Source: Penicillium oxalicum (Eukaryota; Ascomycota; Eurotiomycetes; Eurotiales; Aspergillaceae). Taken from it: a stretch of 64,000 nt of DNA. This document shows, in pieces, positions 34,218 through 46,959 of this stretch. The notes under the pieces were generated by a model. That model had not been told where the DNA came from. It did no database searches and worked only from the letters and a program-made list of their open reading frames with translations. The position numbers and the translations under genes were made by a program. The stretch's first letter is position 1. The number at the start of each line of letters is the position of its first letter. The stretch is from contig NC_064652.1 in the NCBI RefSeq assembly GCF_001723175.1, positions 124,001 to 188,000 of the forward strand. The letters are read 5' to 3'.

Positions 34218-36158
34218 TCATCTGACCATGTTCTCGTTTGCGGTCGACGAGACAAATTTTGCGCAGCTCAGAGGACCTGTTCCCGTATTTTCAATGTTGA
34301 CGGCTGGGGCTTTTCCGCATGAAAGTAGACATTCCATGCGTTCTGCGAGAGTCAACAGAGCTTCATCCTGGCCATCCTGACCCATCAACTCCAGTCCAAT
34401 TGGCACACCTCGAGGCGCCGACTCGCTCGGTGCACTAAATCCCGCTACAACCAAAAAGATCAGCATTTCTACATCATTCGACAATGGTCTCTCTCCCTCT
34501 CTCTCGACTTTACCTGCTCATCACTCACCGGGTAGACAAATAGCCGGCCGCCCCGTCAAAGCGGCCAAGATCCCATTTCTTCTCGGTTGGATGGTCGTAC
34601 CAATCTTGACGGGTAACTGGCGTTGATGAGGATACACCACTGCATCGAGGTCGTACTGTGCAAAACACTCGCGAACCGAGCATTTCAAAGCGGCGATGTT
34701 CTCCAAGCATGTGCGAAATCCCGGGCTGGACATGCAAAATGTCTCGGGATCTATCAACGGCGCGGTGAAAACGTCGGTGACGGCGTTGTGATCGTAAAGT
34801 CCACTTTTCGCGATGGCGCTGAGCGAACGATACGGCGAGATCACCGTCGGCGATTGGAGGAAGGCATCGAGTCGTTCTTGAAACTCGAAGATTTGGGTGT
34901 CGGCTGTGGATTGGAGGGTAGCGAATCGCCAGTCGGGGTGACACGTGGGATTGAGCGAGATCAACTCAATCTCTAAACCGGCCGAGGCCGAGATGAGAGA
35001 TAGTGCGTTGCGAACGACTCTTTGGACTTGCTTATTTTCCTGGACGAGCGGATCGAGTTCCAGGTGTTCGATGTGGTCGTCCAGTCCAAAGTATGCTTCC
35101 AGAATGCCGATACGCACCGGTCTCCTGGTGTGCACCTGCGTGGGGACGCAATCAATTCCAGGCTCGTGTCTATCTACAAGAGAATTCAGCGCTTTGATAT
35201 TCCGGTTCAAATCCCCCGGCATCAACTCTTTCTCTTTCTCCTGGTCTTCCTCCCCTTCTTCTGCGCCAGTCTTCCCCCCACTCATCACCTCAAAAACAAC
35301 CCTTACATCTCTCACGCATCTCCCCATCGGCCCAACCGCATCCTGCACCTCACACACCGGAACCACTCCGTCCGTACAGACCCTCCCCCTCGACGGTCGA
35401 AACCCCACAATCCCACACGCCGACGCCGGCGACCTCAATGAATTCACCGTATCGCTTCCACACCCAACAAGCCCTAATCCCATTGCGATCGCCACCGCCG
35501 TGCCCCCGGACGATCCACCGGGGGTGCGCGTATAGTCAAATGGATTCACCGTCTGCCCGCCTAGCGAGGAGGTGGTGGTCCCATGGAGGGCGAATTCATG
35601 CATATTTGCCTTGGCGAGAATGATTGCGCCCGCATCGCGCAGGCGTTGTACCACGGGCGCATCGATGGTTGTGTGTAGGGATTGCAGGGCGAGAACACCT
35701 GCGCTGGTGGGGGTGTCGATGGTGGTGAAGTTGTCTTTGAGGATGATGGGGATACCATGGAGGGGTGGAGGGGGAGAAGTGGAATGAGTCCGATTATGCT
35801 TGACATTTGATGGGTGCAGGTGATTTTTGAATGAGCATCCACCGGCATGTTTGCTTTCATATGTGGAATCTATCGTTGGGCATGACGACTCTTCATGTCC
35901 GAGATACTTTGTGCTTGTCTCGAGATCCTTTTGCGCTGCAACTTCCAGTGCGTTCGGGTTGACGTATATTAATGATCGGAGGGCAGGATCGTACCGAGCA
36001 ATGCGATCGAGGTACGCCTGGACCAGAGCGGTACAGGTGACCTTTCCGGTGAAGAGGAGATGATGAAAGGAAGAGATGGTGAGGGATGTGGGATCGATCT
36101 CAAATGGTGGTCCGTCGTTGATGGGGCCACTGCCAACAGTCATGTTGAGCTGGGGCAT
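34218..36158 (-). CDS. Amidase signature family hydrolase
   Basis: A Ser-cisSer-Lys amide hydrolase of 618 residues in two exons, 34529-36158 and 34218-34444; the frame runs through the 84-nt intron as LPG|AGFSAPS. The catalytic lysine is Lys141 in HGIPIILKDNF, the cis-serine is Ser216 in GGSSGG, and the nucleophile is Ser240. The gaps of 75 and 24 residues match those of fatty acid amide hydrolase. The nucleophile motif reads DTVNSLRSPA instead of the usual DTGGSIRxPA, so the two glycines that help shape the oxyanion hole are replaced. Residues 88-132 form a polar, His/Ser-rich insertion just before the catalytic lysine. A TATA-like element lies about 110 bases upstream. No signal peptide. 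Substrate unknown; activity may be changed by the VN substitution. Family call secure. Confidence 0.94.
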
Positions 36159-37054
36159 AGGTACTGAGGTGTCAGGCTGACGGGAGCTTGCTGAGACTTT
36201 TCAATTTGACATGTAGAATGGGTTCCACCTGTTGGCACGGTGCCTCTTTATCATGGCACAAGAACCCAAGTATATATCCTTTCAATGGATCTTGTTGTCC
36301 ACTCAGACGTCAACTCTTAAGGAGGGTACAGCTCAAATGAAAATGGACGGGAACCCGGGGATAACAGTCTCATATGCAAGTTCCTACTTTGGTACATTTG
36401 GCTATCATTTTACCTATGGAGTCATGCATGCCACTTTTGGGGTCCCTTCCACTTGATTAGATCGAGTGTTGGAGTACCCGCAGCTTAAGTGGTGACTCCA
36501 ATGGATCCCCCCCTTTCTCCGTGCGGGGTACATCCACTCCTCGGCTTAGACGGGGGTATGTTTGCCCGATGCCGCAATCTTTCAAACTGTGAAAATTCGA
36601 TGCACCAGTTGGAGACATGCGAAATGGAAGCGATTAGAGACGGACTTGCCAGCTTCAAATTTACCTAGGGGGAATGGGGCCCTACTCGAACAAAATTTGC
36701 ATAAGTAGAGAGAGACAGAGAGAGAGGGGAAGAAAGGAACAGTCCAGCGCGGAGACGCATTCAAACAAGCCTAATTGAGATGAAAGTGAGATGAAACACG
36801 TTTTCAATCTCACCCCCAGCTTGATTGATTCCAGGTCTATATACACTGAGTTCCGGGTCCCACGTCGACTCCATTCCGCAGAACTGGATCATATACCGTG
36901 CCAAACAGATTCTATGGCCCACACATGCAATAATGCCAACGCCGGTTCAAACAGAGAGCGAAAATGTGGAAATGAACAGAAAAAAAATGTAAAAAGATTG
37001 GCCGAAGATCGGCCATCAATGACACCAGGAAAATGGAGGAAAAAAAATCCTGAA
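36159..37054. other. Amidase promoter and sideroflexin 3' flank
   Basis: About 900 bases. A TATA-like element (GATATATAC on the minus strand, near 36267-36277) is well placed for the amidase. The remainder is A/T-rich 3' flank of the sideroflexin gene, also on the minus strand. No gene is supported. Confidence 0.5.
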
Positions 37055-38309
37055 TTACATGCCGCGGTTAAACTCCACCATACCCTGGTGTCCTCCCCGA
37101 TCGTGGAATTCTTCCTCAAGTGAGGCCGCACTAATCGCCTGTCGCTGCGGGAACGCTGCCAGCGCCAACGGCAAGGCAAACAGCGAGGTGGTCAAGATCA
37201 AGCCCAGGTTCACGGGGAGGACCAGGCGCGGGTTCGCGCGCAACCAGGCCGTCTTCTCGAGACGGACCAGAATCAGGGGCGGCAGAACCATGATCGGAGT
37301 GGCATTCAGCACACGCGAGATGGCAGTCTCGCCGACGGCCAGCGTCGCGGCCTTTTTACTCTTGCCCAGACTCTGAACCGGCTCGGTGTCATCGCCGCCG
37401 GCGTCGCGCTTGGCACGTTCGGCATCGGAAAGAACGGGGTAGACGTCAATTCCACGACGAATTTCTTCGCCGCGCATCAGGAAGACGTTCAGTGCGGATG
37501 CGCTGGCCACGGCGGCAAAGGGGACCAGACGAGAGAGGATCAATCGGGTGTTGGGGGAAATGCCCTTGAGTCGGGGGACCAGAGCCTTCAGACCCATAGC
37601 GACCGAGCACGACGCCGTCACGGCCATGAGGTAAGATTTGGCGATCTGAGAGGTGGAGAGCGGCGTGGACTTGTTGGCATTGGCGTTGTTGATGGCGACG
37701 TTTAGCGATTGGTTGCCCACTTGCCAGAGGAGGGTACCGGCTGTCTGTCCGAGACGAAAAGCCCAACCAAGTTAGAAGATACCCATGGTGAAGACTATGC
37801 AGGGGAAGGTTGCAATGGCCAATGCTCGATATGTACTTACTCCTAGTCCGGGGGTAAGCATGCCTCCCGTCACCACCAAGTTGGTGAGGACATAGGCCGA
37901 CATGCGGAAAGGAAGCATGACTGGCTCACCAGTATCTGCGGGAATTGTTGTCATGAGCAATCCTTCTTGTCCTCACTTCCACTTCCACTTCCACCTCCAA
38001 GGATTGCCATACCAGGGTGCAATGTCGAATCCACCACCTTCTTCGCCTTCCATAGCTCCGGAGTCATGGTAGGAATCTTGTTTTGCTTGTACATCGAGAT
38101 GAGGCTCTTGGCCTGCTCCAAGCCCGCGCCTGAGACAAGTAAAGTCCTATCAGAACGGTCAGCGCAAGGGAACATGGACCAGGCCGACAACTCAGGGCCA
38201 CTCACCGAGGATCGGAGATGTCTGCCGCATGACGGACACGCCCCCAATAGGAGGTCAGATCATATTGTGAATTGGGAACATCACGAGAGCCAGGCAATGA
38301 GGCAGACAT
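37055..38309 (-). CDS. fsf1: Sideroflexin (mitochondrial carrier, Fsf1)
   Basis: A mitochondrial inner-membrane protein of the sideroflexin/tricarboxylate-carrier family; human members transport serine. 340 residues in four exons: 38206-38309, 38013-38146, 37841-37935 and 37055-37744. Frames join cleanly (ISDPR|TLLVSG, LHP|DTGEPV, PGLG|TAGTLLWQ). Family hallmarks include the N-terminal YWGRVRHAADISDPR, a DTGE-type motif followed by PFRMSAYV, and the segment NANANKSTPLSTSQIAKSY with its Asn-rich stretch. ARP-type helices follow, and the conserved tail has PLALAAFPQRQAISAASLE. Four to five hydrophobic segments are evident. A third to a half of the N-terminal part is spread over three small exons, which simple frame-based gene finding would miss. 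Identification strong. Confidence 0.95.
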
Positions 38310-38988
38310 GGTAGGCACACGTCAAAGTAACAGACGAAAGAGCGACGGCGAACAAAGAAAGGAGTGAACACGACCTGGAGGTCGGGAGTCGGTTGTCTAT
38401 GCGAGGTGAGACGAGGGCGATGACTCGACGGGGGTGTTGCGGGGCCGCACTCTTTTTTTTTTTCCCTTTCCCTCTCGGGTTTAGTTGGGGGCGATAAGGA
38501 AAGGCGGTGAACAAATGAAGTTTAAGTCCTGGGCCAATCATCGGGGATACTTTGCCGCTTGCCGCTCTACCAGGAACCGGGTGGGTTGCCGGTCCAATGA
38601 GATGGATGCACCGTGAACAAAGAATATCATTGGAGTAATTGAGCAGACGTCATTGGTCCAAAATAAAGTATATTGAGAGAGCTCAGGTATGTAAATAAGA
38701 ATCAAGTACAGAGGTATCATCGAGGAAAATGAGAAAGGAAAAAAAGAATCGTGCACACCAGAGAGTCGTCGCGAGGTCAATTTCAACAACGGCGGGGTTG
38801 GTCCCAATACGCGGTCAATGATGCAGAAAATAAATCGGGAAAGAAAAGGAAAAAAAGAAGAAAAAGGCCCTTGCGCCAGGTTGGGGGGAATTTATGCAAA
38901 CAAAAGAAAATCAGGTCAAAAACGGGGTCATTGAAAGGGGCGTTACCACAAGCCAAGACAGCCTAGCCTATCTAGCCGGCCCGGAAAT
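38310..38988. other. Sideroflexin promoter and PHD gene 3' flank
   Basis: About 680 bases between two minus-strand genes. Purine-rich stretches on the plus strand near 38450-38480 and 38830-38880 read as pyrimidine-rich on the coding strand. The first of these is well placed to be the sideroflexin leader. No coding frame is supported. Confidence 0.5.
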
Positions 38989-41362
38989 TCATCGAGTTCG
39001 AAAAGACTTGTGAGCTAGAGGAGACGGTGGGCCACCACCCGGGGCGTATCCCGACCGTATGCGGGAAGGCGTTTGGGAGCAGAACATGCATACATAAAAT
39101 GACGGCAAATTGGAACGCTCAAGACCGACACATTTGGTGTGAAGCCAGTGCGTGCAGGATTCGCTGTTTTGGAAGAAGAGAGCCAAAAAAGGTTAGTTAG
39201 GGGCTCTCAATCCCTCGTCCGAGGCACCCGTGGGCCGGATTCACTCACCATTGAATCATCAGATGACCGCCATTATCCATCGAGTTGCAGACACATCGTG
39301 TGCCATTGCTCGGGTTGCTGTGGCAGTGGCGGTCAATGTGAGGGGTACCCACGTCGGGATCGGAGATAGTGTTGGGGGAGTTGTGAGAGTGGTGAGAGTG
39401 GTGAATGTCAAAGTCACTGTGCAAACGAGGCGGAGAGGAACGGAGATGGGTAAAAGTATTCGCGCGGGGGAGGCGCGCCCCAAAGCCAGCACTCATGGAT
39501 GGCCGAGGCGCGCGTGCACGCTCCTTGAGGACCTGCCGAAGTGCATGCGTCGCATCGCCGTCATCCTCATCGTCCTCTGCCTCTTCCTCCTCCCCTGGAA
39601 GCGCCTGTGATGCAACACTCCCGCGTGTGTAGGAGGCGTCTGAGAAAAACAGCGAGGAGTGTCGCTTGCTCGGCGTGCGTTTGACCGCCTCAGGTGAGCC
39701 CCGGTAGGTGGACCGGCTCGAGACCGCTCGAGAGGAACCAGCCCAGGGAGAGGCCCGCCCGGACTGAGAGGAGCCCACGGTAGACGAGTAGGACCCTTTG
39801 GATGGGGGGCGAGAGCTCGAGTCACTTTGCGACATGACGGATCGACCGCCATCCAGCAGACTAAACGAAAAGGACTGAGGTCGACTGAGAACGGGATAGT
39901 CGGAGTACTCCGCCGAGTCGAGCTCACTCTCAACGAGGGATTCCTCGAGGTCCATGCCGGTCAAAGGATCCGTCAATCCTGTGGGACCCTCATCGACCAG
40001 TTGCATCTCGGCCTTGGCACGACCATCCTTACCAATCTTCAACACCACTGATTGTGACCGAGTGGGCATGCGGGCGGCCATGGAACATGAGCGGCCCAGG
40101 GGTACAGGCCTCATCGTCTTCACGGGGGAGATGCGGCCCTTGGTGGGGCTCTTCCGAATGCCACTGGTCGAGGCCATCATTCCACTCGATCGACTCGGTG
40201 GACGGTGGGTGGAGAGGGCAATGGCCGAGTGGGTGACACTCCGTGTCAATCCTGGTCGGCCACGTGGGGTATAGTCATCATCTTCATCCTCGTCGGAGAA
40301 GCTGGACCAGGAGCCAGGTCGGTGGCCGCCCGAGCTCAGCACGCGACGGAGCTCCTCTCGCTTGGATTCTTCGACTTGATGATGGTATGGCTGTCTGGCA
40401 GCCGGCCGCCGGTCAGGTGTCATGCCGGGCCCCCCGAATCGCCGCGCGGGCGAGCTGAGAAACATGGCCGGGTCCTCAGCTTTGGTGACAGGAATGCGTG
40501 GGGAGGTGGAAAAAGGGGCAGGAAAAACAGCCGCGTCTGTGGCCGGGGCGGACAAGAGGCCCATTCCACTGCTCGTAAAGTCAGGGAGATCCATATAGCC
40601 ATCAATGGCAGGCAGCTGCGGAATGACTGCTTGCGTGGAGGGCCGAGCCGTTTCTCGCTCGGGGCGGTTGTTGCTCCTCGCTGGCTCGCTCGTGGGCAGC
40701 CCATGCACCGGCGGCACAGGTTCGGCATCCCAGAAGAGGCGCTGCTGCGGAAGAAACGGCGACCTGGAAGCTTCCATGGAGGCCAATTGAAAGAGATCGG
40801 GCGAAGCCTGTAGATTGCCGAACAGGCGAGGTGACATGCCCAGCAGCCGACTCGGGGTCTCCAAGTGATTGTTCATCCGCGGCGTAGTTCCCTTGCCGGC
40901 GCTTTCCGCTGGTTCAAATTCAGGGATCTTTCGTCGAGAGGCACTGCTCGGTGGAGGAGTTTGAATTGACGTGGCCGGTTTGTTCGAGTCCACCGTTCTC
41001 GGACCCTCCTCACTGGGGACAGGCTGCTTGGTCGAGCGAATCCTCCTGACGGTATCCGTGTTGGCCGAGTCCCTCCTGTCCCTCGTCTCCGGTGGAACCT
41101 CCGCCGTGGCAACATTTGGGGTAGAAATGCCGAATTTGTGCGGTGAGCGGAGGAACTCTGGGCTCGAGGCGTACGGGTCGGCGGTATCCCAGGTGACTCG
41201 GGGATCGAAGAAGCTGGACTCGAGTTTCGGGGTGGTGAAGGAGTCAAAGGCGGACGTCATTGGAGTCCTCGTCGGGGTCTGCGGTTCGCCATGGGGATAG
41301 CTGAAGCTGAAGAGGGAGGGATTCATCAGCATCATCTCTCGGGGGTTACGACCAAAAGCCAT
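38989..41362 (-). CDS. Large disordered protein with C-terminal PHD finger
   Basis: A probable chromatin protein of 762 residues in two exons, 39249-41362 and 38989-39163. The first 700 residues are low-complexity (Ser, Pro, Arg), with an acidic run (EEEEAEDDEDDGD) and many SP/TP sites. The extreme C-terminus is a PHD finger that exists only after splicing: the first exon supplies TRCVCNSMDNGGHLMIQ, and the second completes a CESC pair and supplies HTKC and CMFC. This gives the full Cys4-His-Cys3 zinc pattern in the order C-x-C, C-x2-C, H-x2-C, C-x2-C. The finger resembles those of Set3/MLL5-like proteins, which read H3K4 methylation; that function is inferred. The start at 41362 (MAFGRNPREMM) is chosen because the 55 codons before it translate a T-rich leader. 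PHD call strong; orthology not fixed. Confidence 0.88.
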
Positions 41363-42600
41363 GCGGAATGCGACGAGAAACCCGCCGGTTCTGCAGATGT
41401 GGTGATTTTCTGATGAAAAGGAAAACCGAAAAAATCGAGAAGAGAAAAAGGAGAGAAGACAAGCAGCCGAATCAAAAAAGGCCAGGACTGTCTTGACCCC
41501 TTCGATAGCCGCCACAAAATTGGGCACAGGGTGGGAGAAAAGGGATCGAGGAGGGGATGCAAAGATATTGCAGTGCTGGAGATCACGGCGGAAAGAGGAC
41601 TGGCGCGAGAGAGAGAGAGAGGGAGGGGGGGTTCCAGCCTACCTGTGGACAGGTTGATCCCAACTCATGGCAGTCGCACGATCCTAGCAACCATTGACGG
41701 ACAGACGAACAAGAAACCTTCCCCCCAAAGATCGAACGTGGATTGGTAGAGAGGGGATCAAAGGGATAGACGGGCGGAATGTTCGACAGGGAGACTCTGA
41801 CCCCGAGGACAAACGTGCGGAGGAAGCGGAGGAGAGAGAGCGCGAAGGACAGAGTCACTGCATCGAGGGACGACCACCACTTTTGCGGTTCGACAGTGAC
41901 GATTCGTGAAATGGAGAAGCTATTGAGCCACTAATGACCATGGAATGATTCTCTACGACGGAGTGGGTTTTGTTTTGTTTTTGTTTCAAATTTGTAATTG
42001 AAACGAGGGTGAGAAGAAAAAAAAGAAGAGACGGTGGTGAAAGGAGGATCTCGAGGCGGCTCTCTCGACGGCGGGAGCTTGTGTGCACTGGGGAAGTTCG
42101 GTCTCGAGTCTGGACGTGGACGATGACCTCGTGGAAGGACGGCCGTCGGACGGGGTACCGGTTCCGTGCTTGACTCGTCTCGTTTGGTCTCGTCTCGTCT
42201 CGTATAAGATCAGTCGGGCCAATGGCTGAGCAGCAATGCTGGAGTGTATGATTTCTTGACAGTAGTAGTACGATAGACGGTCGCTGCCGGCGCTGACACT
42301 CGGGATGGCTAGCGGGACAACTGTTGAGTGCGGGTAAGTCGAAGAGGGAGGGGGAGAAGTGAAAGATGAGAATCTCCGACACGAGAACGCTTCAGGAAGA
42401 GATGAAAGAAGGATGGAGGGGTGTCTTTGGATCTCTCTCGGAAGGTCTGCTTTTTTTTTCCCTTCAATTTTCCTATCGTAGGTTTTTTTTTCCTTGGTGC
42501 GGGACCACCGGTTTCTGACCCTTCCTTTTTTTTTTCTTTCTTGAAAGGAATTACTCAATACTGAAATCTGTAACCCCTCTAGACGTTCGAAATTACTTGG
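41363..42600. other. Upstream region of the PHD-finger gene
   Basis: About 1.2 kb, rich in short simple repeats: a (GA)7 tract with flanking G runs at 41607-41630, repeated TCTCG units near 42173-42205 and T runs near 42450-42535. On the coding strand of the PHD gene the GA tract is CT-rich and lies about 250 bases before the ATG, a usual place for a fungal transcription start region. Long overlapping frames here follow the simple repeats and are not credible genes. Confidence 0.45.
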
Positions 42601-45600
42601 TTGGCCTCCACCGACATCCACCGAGTTGTCCGACGATCCGCCGTGTGGCCCGGCAGCATGGCAGCAACGGTCCGCGCAGCCAGCGTGAAGTTGGCCGTCG
42701 AGGAGTGATTTGATATGGCGCTCGAGAGGTTGCACTCGAGATGAGGCATGCTCGTCGCTTTGAGCCTCAAAACGATCGGGCCTTGGAGCGCCGTAGTCAG
42801 GAGTGGATACAGAAGCTTCAGTACTGTTGGTGAAGAGCACTGCTGGGTCGGGCCCGCTGATGCGGAGAAGGTCCTGCCTAGTGCAAAGACGGGTAACCTG
42901 TCTGCTACAGCTGAGGAGGACAGGGTGATCGTTGCTTGACGCTGGTAGTAGTCAGAGTGGTCATAACCGGTCTTGGTCCGAGACGACTACTCGTAGGCTG
43001 TCGGGCACGAGTAGCTGCCAGCTACTAGCCACTGGCTATTCGGCAATAGCTTCAACAAGAGGAAACTCACCTGGTCGCAGTCGGTCCTCTGTCGCGGCGG
43101 CAGGGCACGCCCGGTGGAGCTGCCGAATGGAACGTATCGATGGTATGCTTCAGCAAGATCATGAAAGACGAGTCCCACGGCCACGATGGTGGAAGGCCCG
43201 TGGATCAGGTCGGTACTATTTGCGTAACCACAGTGATGAATCTCGTTCCGCCATCGGAATCATCTCGATCATGATGATCATCTGGGCCCTTTACCGTCAA
43301 ACAGGCATCCACGTCCCCTGCCCTCTCGCATCCAGAGCATCCATTTTCCCCCTTGGAGTGAGCAGTCAGATTGGGCGGACCTGCCTTGCCATCCATGGGG
43401 TCCCTACGCCCTCCCTCAATGCCACTGGTCCACCGCGCCCGGCCCCAATGCCGGACAAAGAACCCAAAGGGCGCCTATCCAGAACCCACTTGGAGGACGA
43501 GCCCGGGACTTGGACGACGGACGCAGCGAGTGGTGCTGATTCAGTCTCTCCAGAGAGCTCCATCCGGTTTGCTTTTCGGGGGCGACCGAGCCCCGACAGG
43601 AGAGCCATCTTCAGATCTCTAACCGGATTCTGGATCCTCACCCAGGTCTTCCCCCACGCTGCCGATCTAGGCCTTGTTTGGTGCGGGCCACCATTACGCT
43701 TAGAGGAGAGCTTTTCTTCGAGGTCCCTGGATCCTGCAATGTTCCTTGATCAGTTTACATCCTCCCCTTCTTCTTCCTCCCCCGCTCAGGAGGGGAGAGC
43801 CACAGAATGGTTGATCTCGGGGGCTTGAATCCCTGACTCCAGCCAGAGATCTAATTATGTCCTCAGGAACCGAACTGGTCGCGCGAGACCGTCAGCTGGG
43901 ACGGAGATTTCATTGGTCCTTTTCTCAACCTCTCCAGATCGGCCTAGATATTGCTGCTTTGATGAGAGGGTCGTTGATCTTGAGGAGCCTCCGTAGATGT
44001 TTCCCACACTCATGGTACACATGGCAGAGATGCGAGAAAATAGAAAGATCCCTGAGAACCATCGACACCACCACCACTACCGCCGTGGACTGATACACCT
44101 GGCTTCCCAACTCGTTCGCTCCACTGGCCCTGCTCATTTCCTCAACTCCAAGATTCTCAATGCCAAATCGACTTGATGACGACATGGAACCATCTTTGGC
44201 GAGATGAAAGTGGAGCCGCCTTGGAGTTCTCCCATACAGAAGGGGGGCAGATGGATCCTGGCCATGCTGGGAGGGAGAACGGGCTTAGCGTTCGGGGGCT
44301 GGTCGGTGGAGCACACGAGAGCACGAGAGAACACTCGAGGGCAACGGAGCTGGAAGCATCCCATCCCCTTTCACCGTTGATGTCAGATTGCCCATAGACC
44401 TCGCTTTGAAGACATCGGAATCTCATTCTACTTGTGACGAATCACTTCCCCTGGGTCCCCCCAGGTCGTTCATGGACTGATCAGTCACCAGTTCTAGGAT
44501 CGGGACTCCGCATTGCAGAGTGTGTTCCTGGGAACGGGATCCGCATCCGGACATCACGTAGGGACTCGCAAGCTGACTGGAGTGTGCTAGAGGGTTGCAG
44601 GTCTCCAGTTCTGAGGAACTGGAGACCTCAATACCATGGCCATTCCAGCAAAGATCTCGCCGGAGTCACACCTCTGACAACCTCCCTCTGTAAATGACTC
44701 CTCCCCCTGGACAGACTCGGGTAAGTTTCTGTACTTCATCTCGAACCGAGGATTGGCGCTCCGATCCGAGCCAAATCCACGACCAGTTGTGTCATTCACG
44801 GCGGTCGTAATTTCATTCGACTCGTGTTCTACCGAGTGATTAGCTGCACATGTCACCACTTCCGCCTCTCCACCCTTTTGCAACCGTTCCGGCCACGGCT
44901 CATCCAGTCAGTGACGCTCTCGAACCCCTCCCATCAGCTCAGCCCAGCTGGTGAATTGCGCAGCTTTACACCTTTTGCATTCAGATGCTTTGCCCCACCC
45001 ATGATCATTTTGTTCTCTTGATCTGTGTAGATCGGGGGGTTCCTCCCCATCGGCTTCATGATACCACGATCGTCACTGCAAGAATAAGCGATCCTCGGAA
45101 GTCTTCCCACCGCCAATCAATCCCATCTGGACGTTTTCATCCACGAAACAATTGCCGCGAAAAGCGAGCAGGGACCCAATGTCTCATGTGTCTGGATGGT
45201 CAAACCTGTCATCCAGCGTCTCCTCCCTGCCCAAGAGAGCCGACTTGGTCATCCAATGACCCCCCGTGCCTCCTCCTGGGCGTGCGCAACCCCAGCCCCC
45301 CCCGTTGGTTGTCAGCTGTAGCCTCTCTTTGCATGGGTTGAGGTTAGTCGCGTTCAAACCCCGGACACTATGAGAGGATCGAGGCTTTGGTACCTGAACA
45401 GTCTGGTCCAATCCGCTCTCCCTCTGATCTAGCCGGTGGTCCTCCAGCTCCACATCAGTGGTAGCGCCGGTACACTCCAACCTCGACTACATGGGTCGGC
45501 ACTTCCGACTCCTATTCCACACCCTTGTCGGTGCTCGCTCCTGTCACCATTCACCCCGTCCAAGTGCCCCGTTTCGCATGCTTTGCGTACAGAGAACCTC

Positions 45601-46959
45601 ATGCCGTAACTTGCTTCACCGTTAGACATGCCTCTTATTGGTCGACCTTGATTACCGCTCAAAGTCCTGTCAATCCGTGAGGGAGACATCGGACGAATGT
45701 TAAAGCGGGCTTGATCATCAAGGCTCGATTACGGCAAGTCTCCAGCCATTTCGAACTTCACTTCAATCTCGTGGCGGACCATCTGTAGGCTCATGAAATT
45801 GAGAAAATGCTCCACGGTCCCCCAGTCTCCTTTGGGCTGCTCGGAGGGCAATGATCACAATACATGTGTTAATGCCAGATAGTGGTACAACGCCCTGAAT
45901 GAAGATCCCCGATCCTGGTCTCCATGCACAAAGAAAATTGCGATCCATGTTGGTTGGGCCCAAAAATGAGAGCCTCAAGTGTCTTGACGGGAACTGCCCC
46001 CAAGCGCCCGAAGGCCTCTCTCGGAATCTACACGGGGGTCCGCCATCTTCTCTCAAGCAGGTACTGTTAGTCCAATCTACTAAGAGTATGAAAGTGACCC
46101 TTTGTCCTTCCCCCTGTCTCATGGTTCATCATCTACAACTCGCAGTGGGCCACGTGAGGATATTCAATCAGTTAAATACAGGGCCTCACTGAGCCCCAGG
46201 TAAAAGGTAGGATATCCCAGAACTGAATATGGGAGCTACGTACCTAGAGTTTGGCTGTGTTCCCGATCTTCCAAGCCTCCCGTCTCAATTTCTGAGTTTC
46301 TTGCCGAGATTACAATCACCAAGGAGGATGGTCTCCCAGGAGACCAGATCATAGTTGCAGGGAATCAGGTTTTGCTTTTCATTTTGTTCCATCAGCCCCT
46401 CATTATCTCGACTTCAGCCGAGTTAGGCTTCAGTATATCAGTATTGACCACGTGCTATACAAACCTATCAACATTTGATTTGAGCAGCAAATCTAGATCT
46501 ATTTTGATACACATCTCTCAATCCCCATGGGCATCCATACGGATGAGTTTCGTAAGAACGACATCTGATTGGTCCCCATGTGATGATCGGAACCCATCGT
46601 CCAGGAACTCGATGTAAGGTCAACTCCAGCAGCCTTGGAGATCAGGCTGCCAGGCCCAGTGTTGTGCCTCCCTCAGGTTTCGCTCCACCTCGGAGCCGTC
46701 GCATTCTGCATGAAGGATCCTCTTGATTCTGATGGCTTTGAATCATTACAATGCCCCAATCTGCGCAGGCCTCATGATCTCCCAGATGTATATACTGAAA
46801 GAATGATAGACCATCTCAGGTCAAAAGCAAAGTCTCTCGCATCCGAGAAAACGCCACGACTTGGGGCTGTTCGGGCTCCGTTCTGTCTCCCTTTCATCGA
46901 CTCCCCATCCTTACTTTCATGGTGAACAATCTGCGCTCACTCCAGCCTACCATCATATC
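42601..46959. other. Gene-poor region of about 4.4 kb
   Basis: The largest stretch without a supported gene. Open frames occur (for example 298 codons at 42932-43828 on the plus strand) but show no recognisable domain, no conserved composition and no splice-consistent partners. A perfect 13-bp-stem hairpin lies at 44599-44628. I see no transposase, reverse transcriptase or terminal repeats. The possibilities are a decayed gene or element, non-coding transcription, or lineage-specific genes that I cannot recognise. Confidence 0.4.
44599..44628. repeat. Perfect inverted repeat, 13-bp arms with 4-nt loop
   Basis: AGGTCTCCAGTTC (44599-44611) is followed by TGAG and then its exact reverse complement (44616-44628). 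The arms carry ggtctcc/ggagacc, with no extension beyond 13 bp. It lies inside the gene-poor region and is not flanked by an obvious element. Confidence 0.85.

Noticed and set aside
41986..42840. 284-codon minus-strand frame
   Set aside because: It runs through simple repeats and T-rich tracts upstream of the PHD gene and has no domain.
42932..43828. 298-codon plus-strand frame in the gene-poor region
   Set aside because: No recognisable domain, random-looking composition and no splice-consistent extension, so it was not called as a gene. It could still be a lineage-specific gene.
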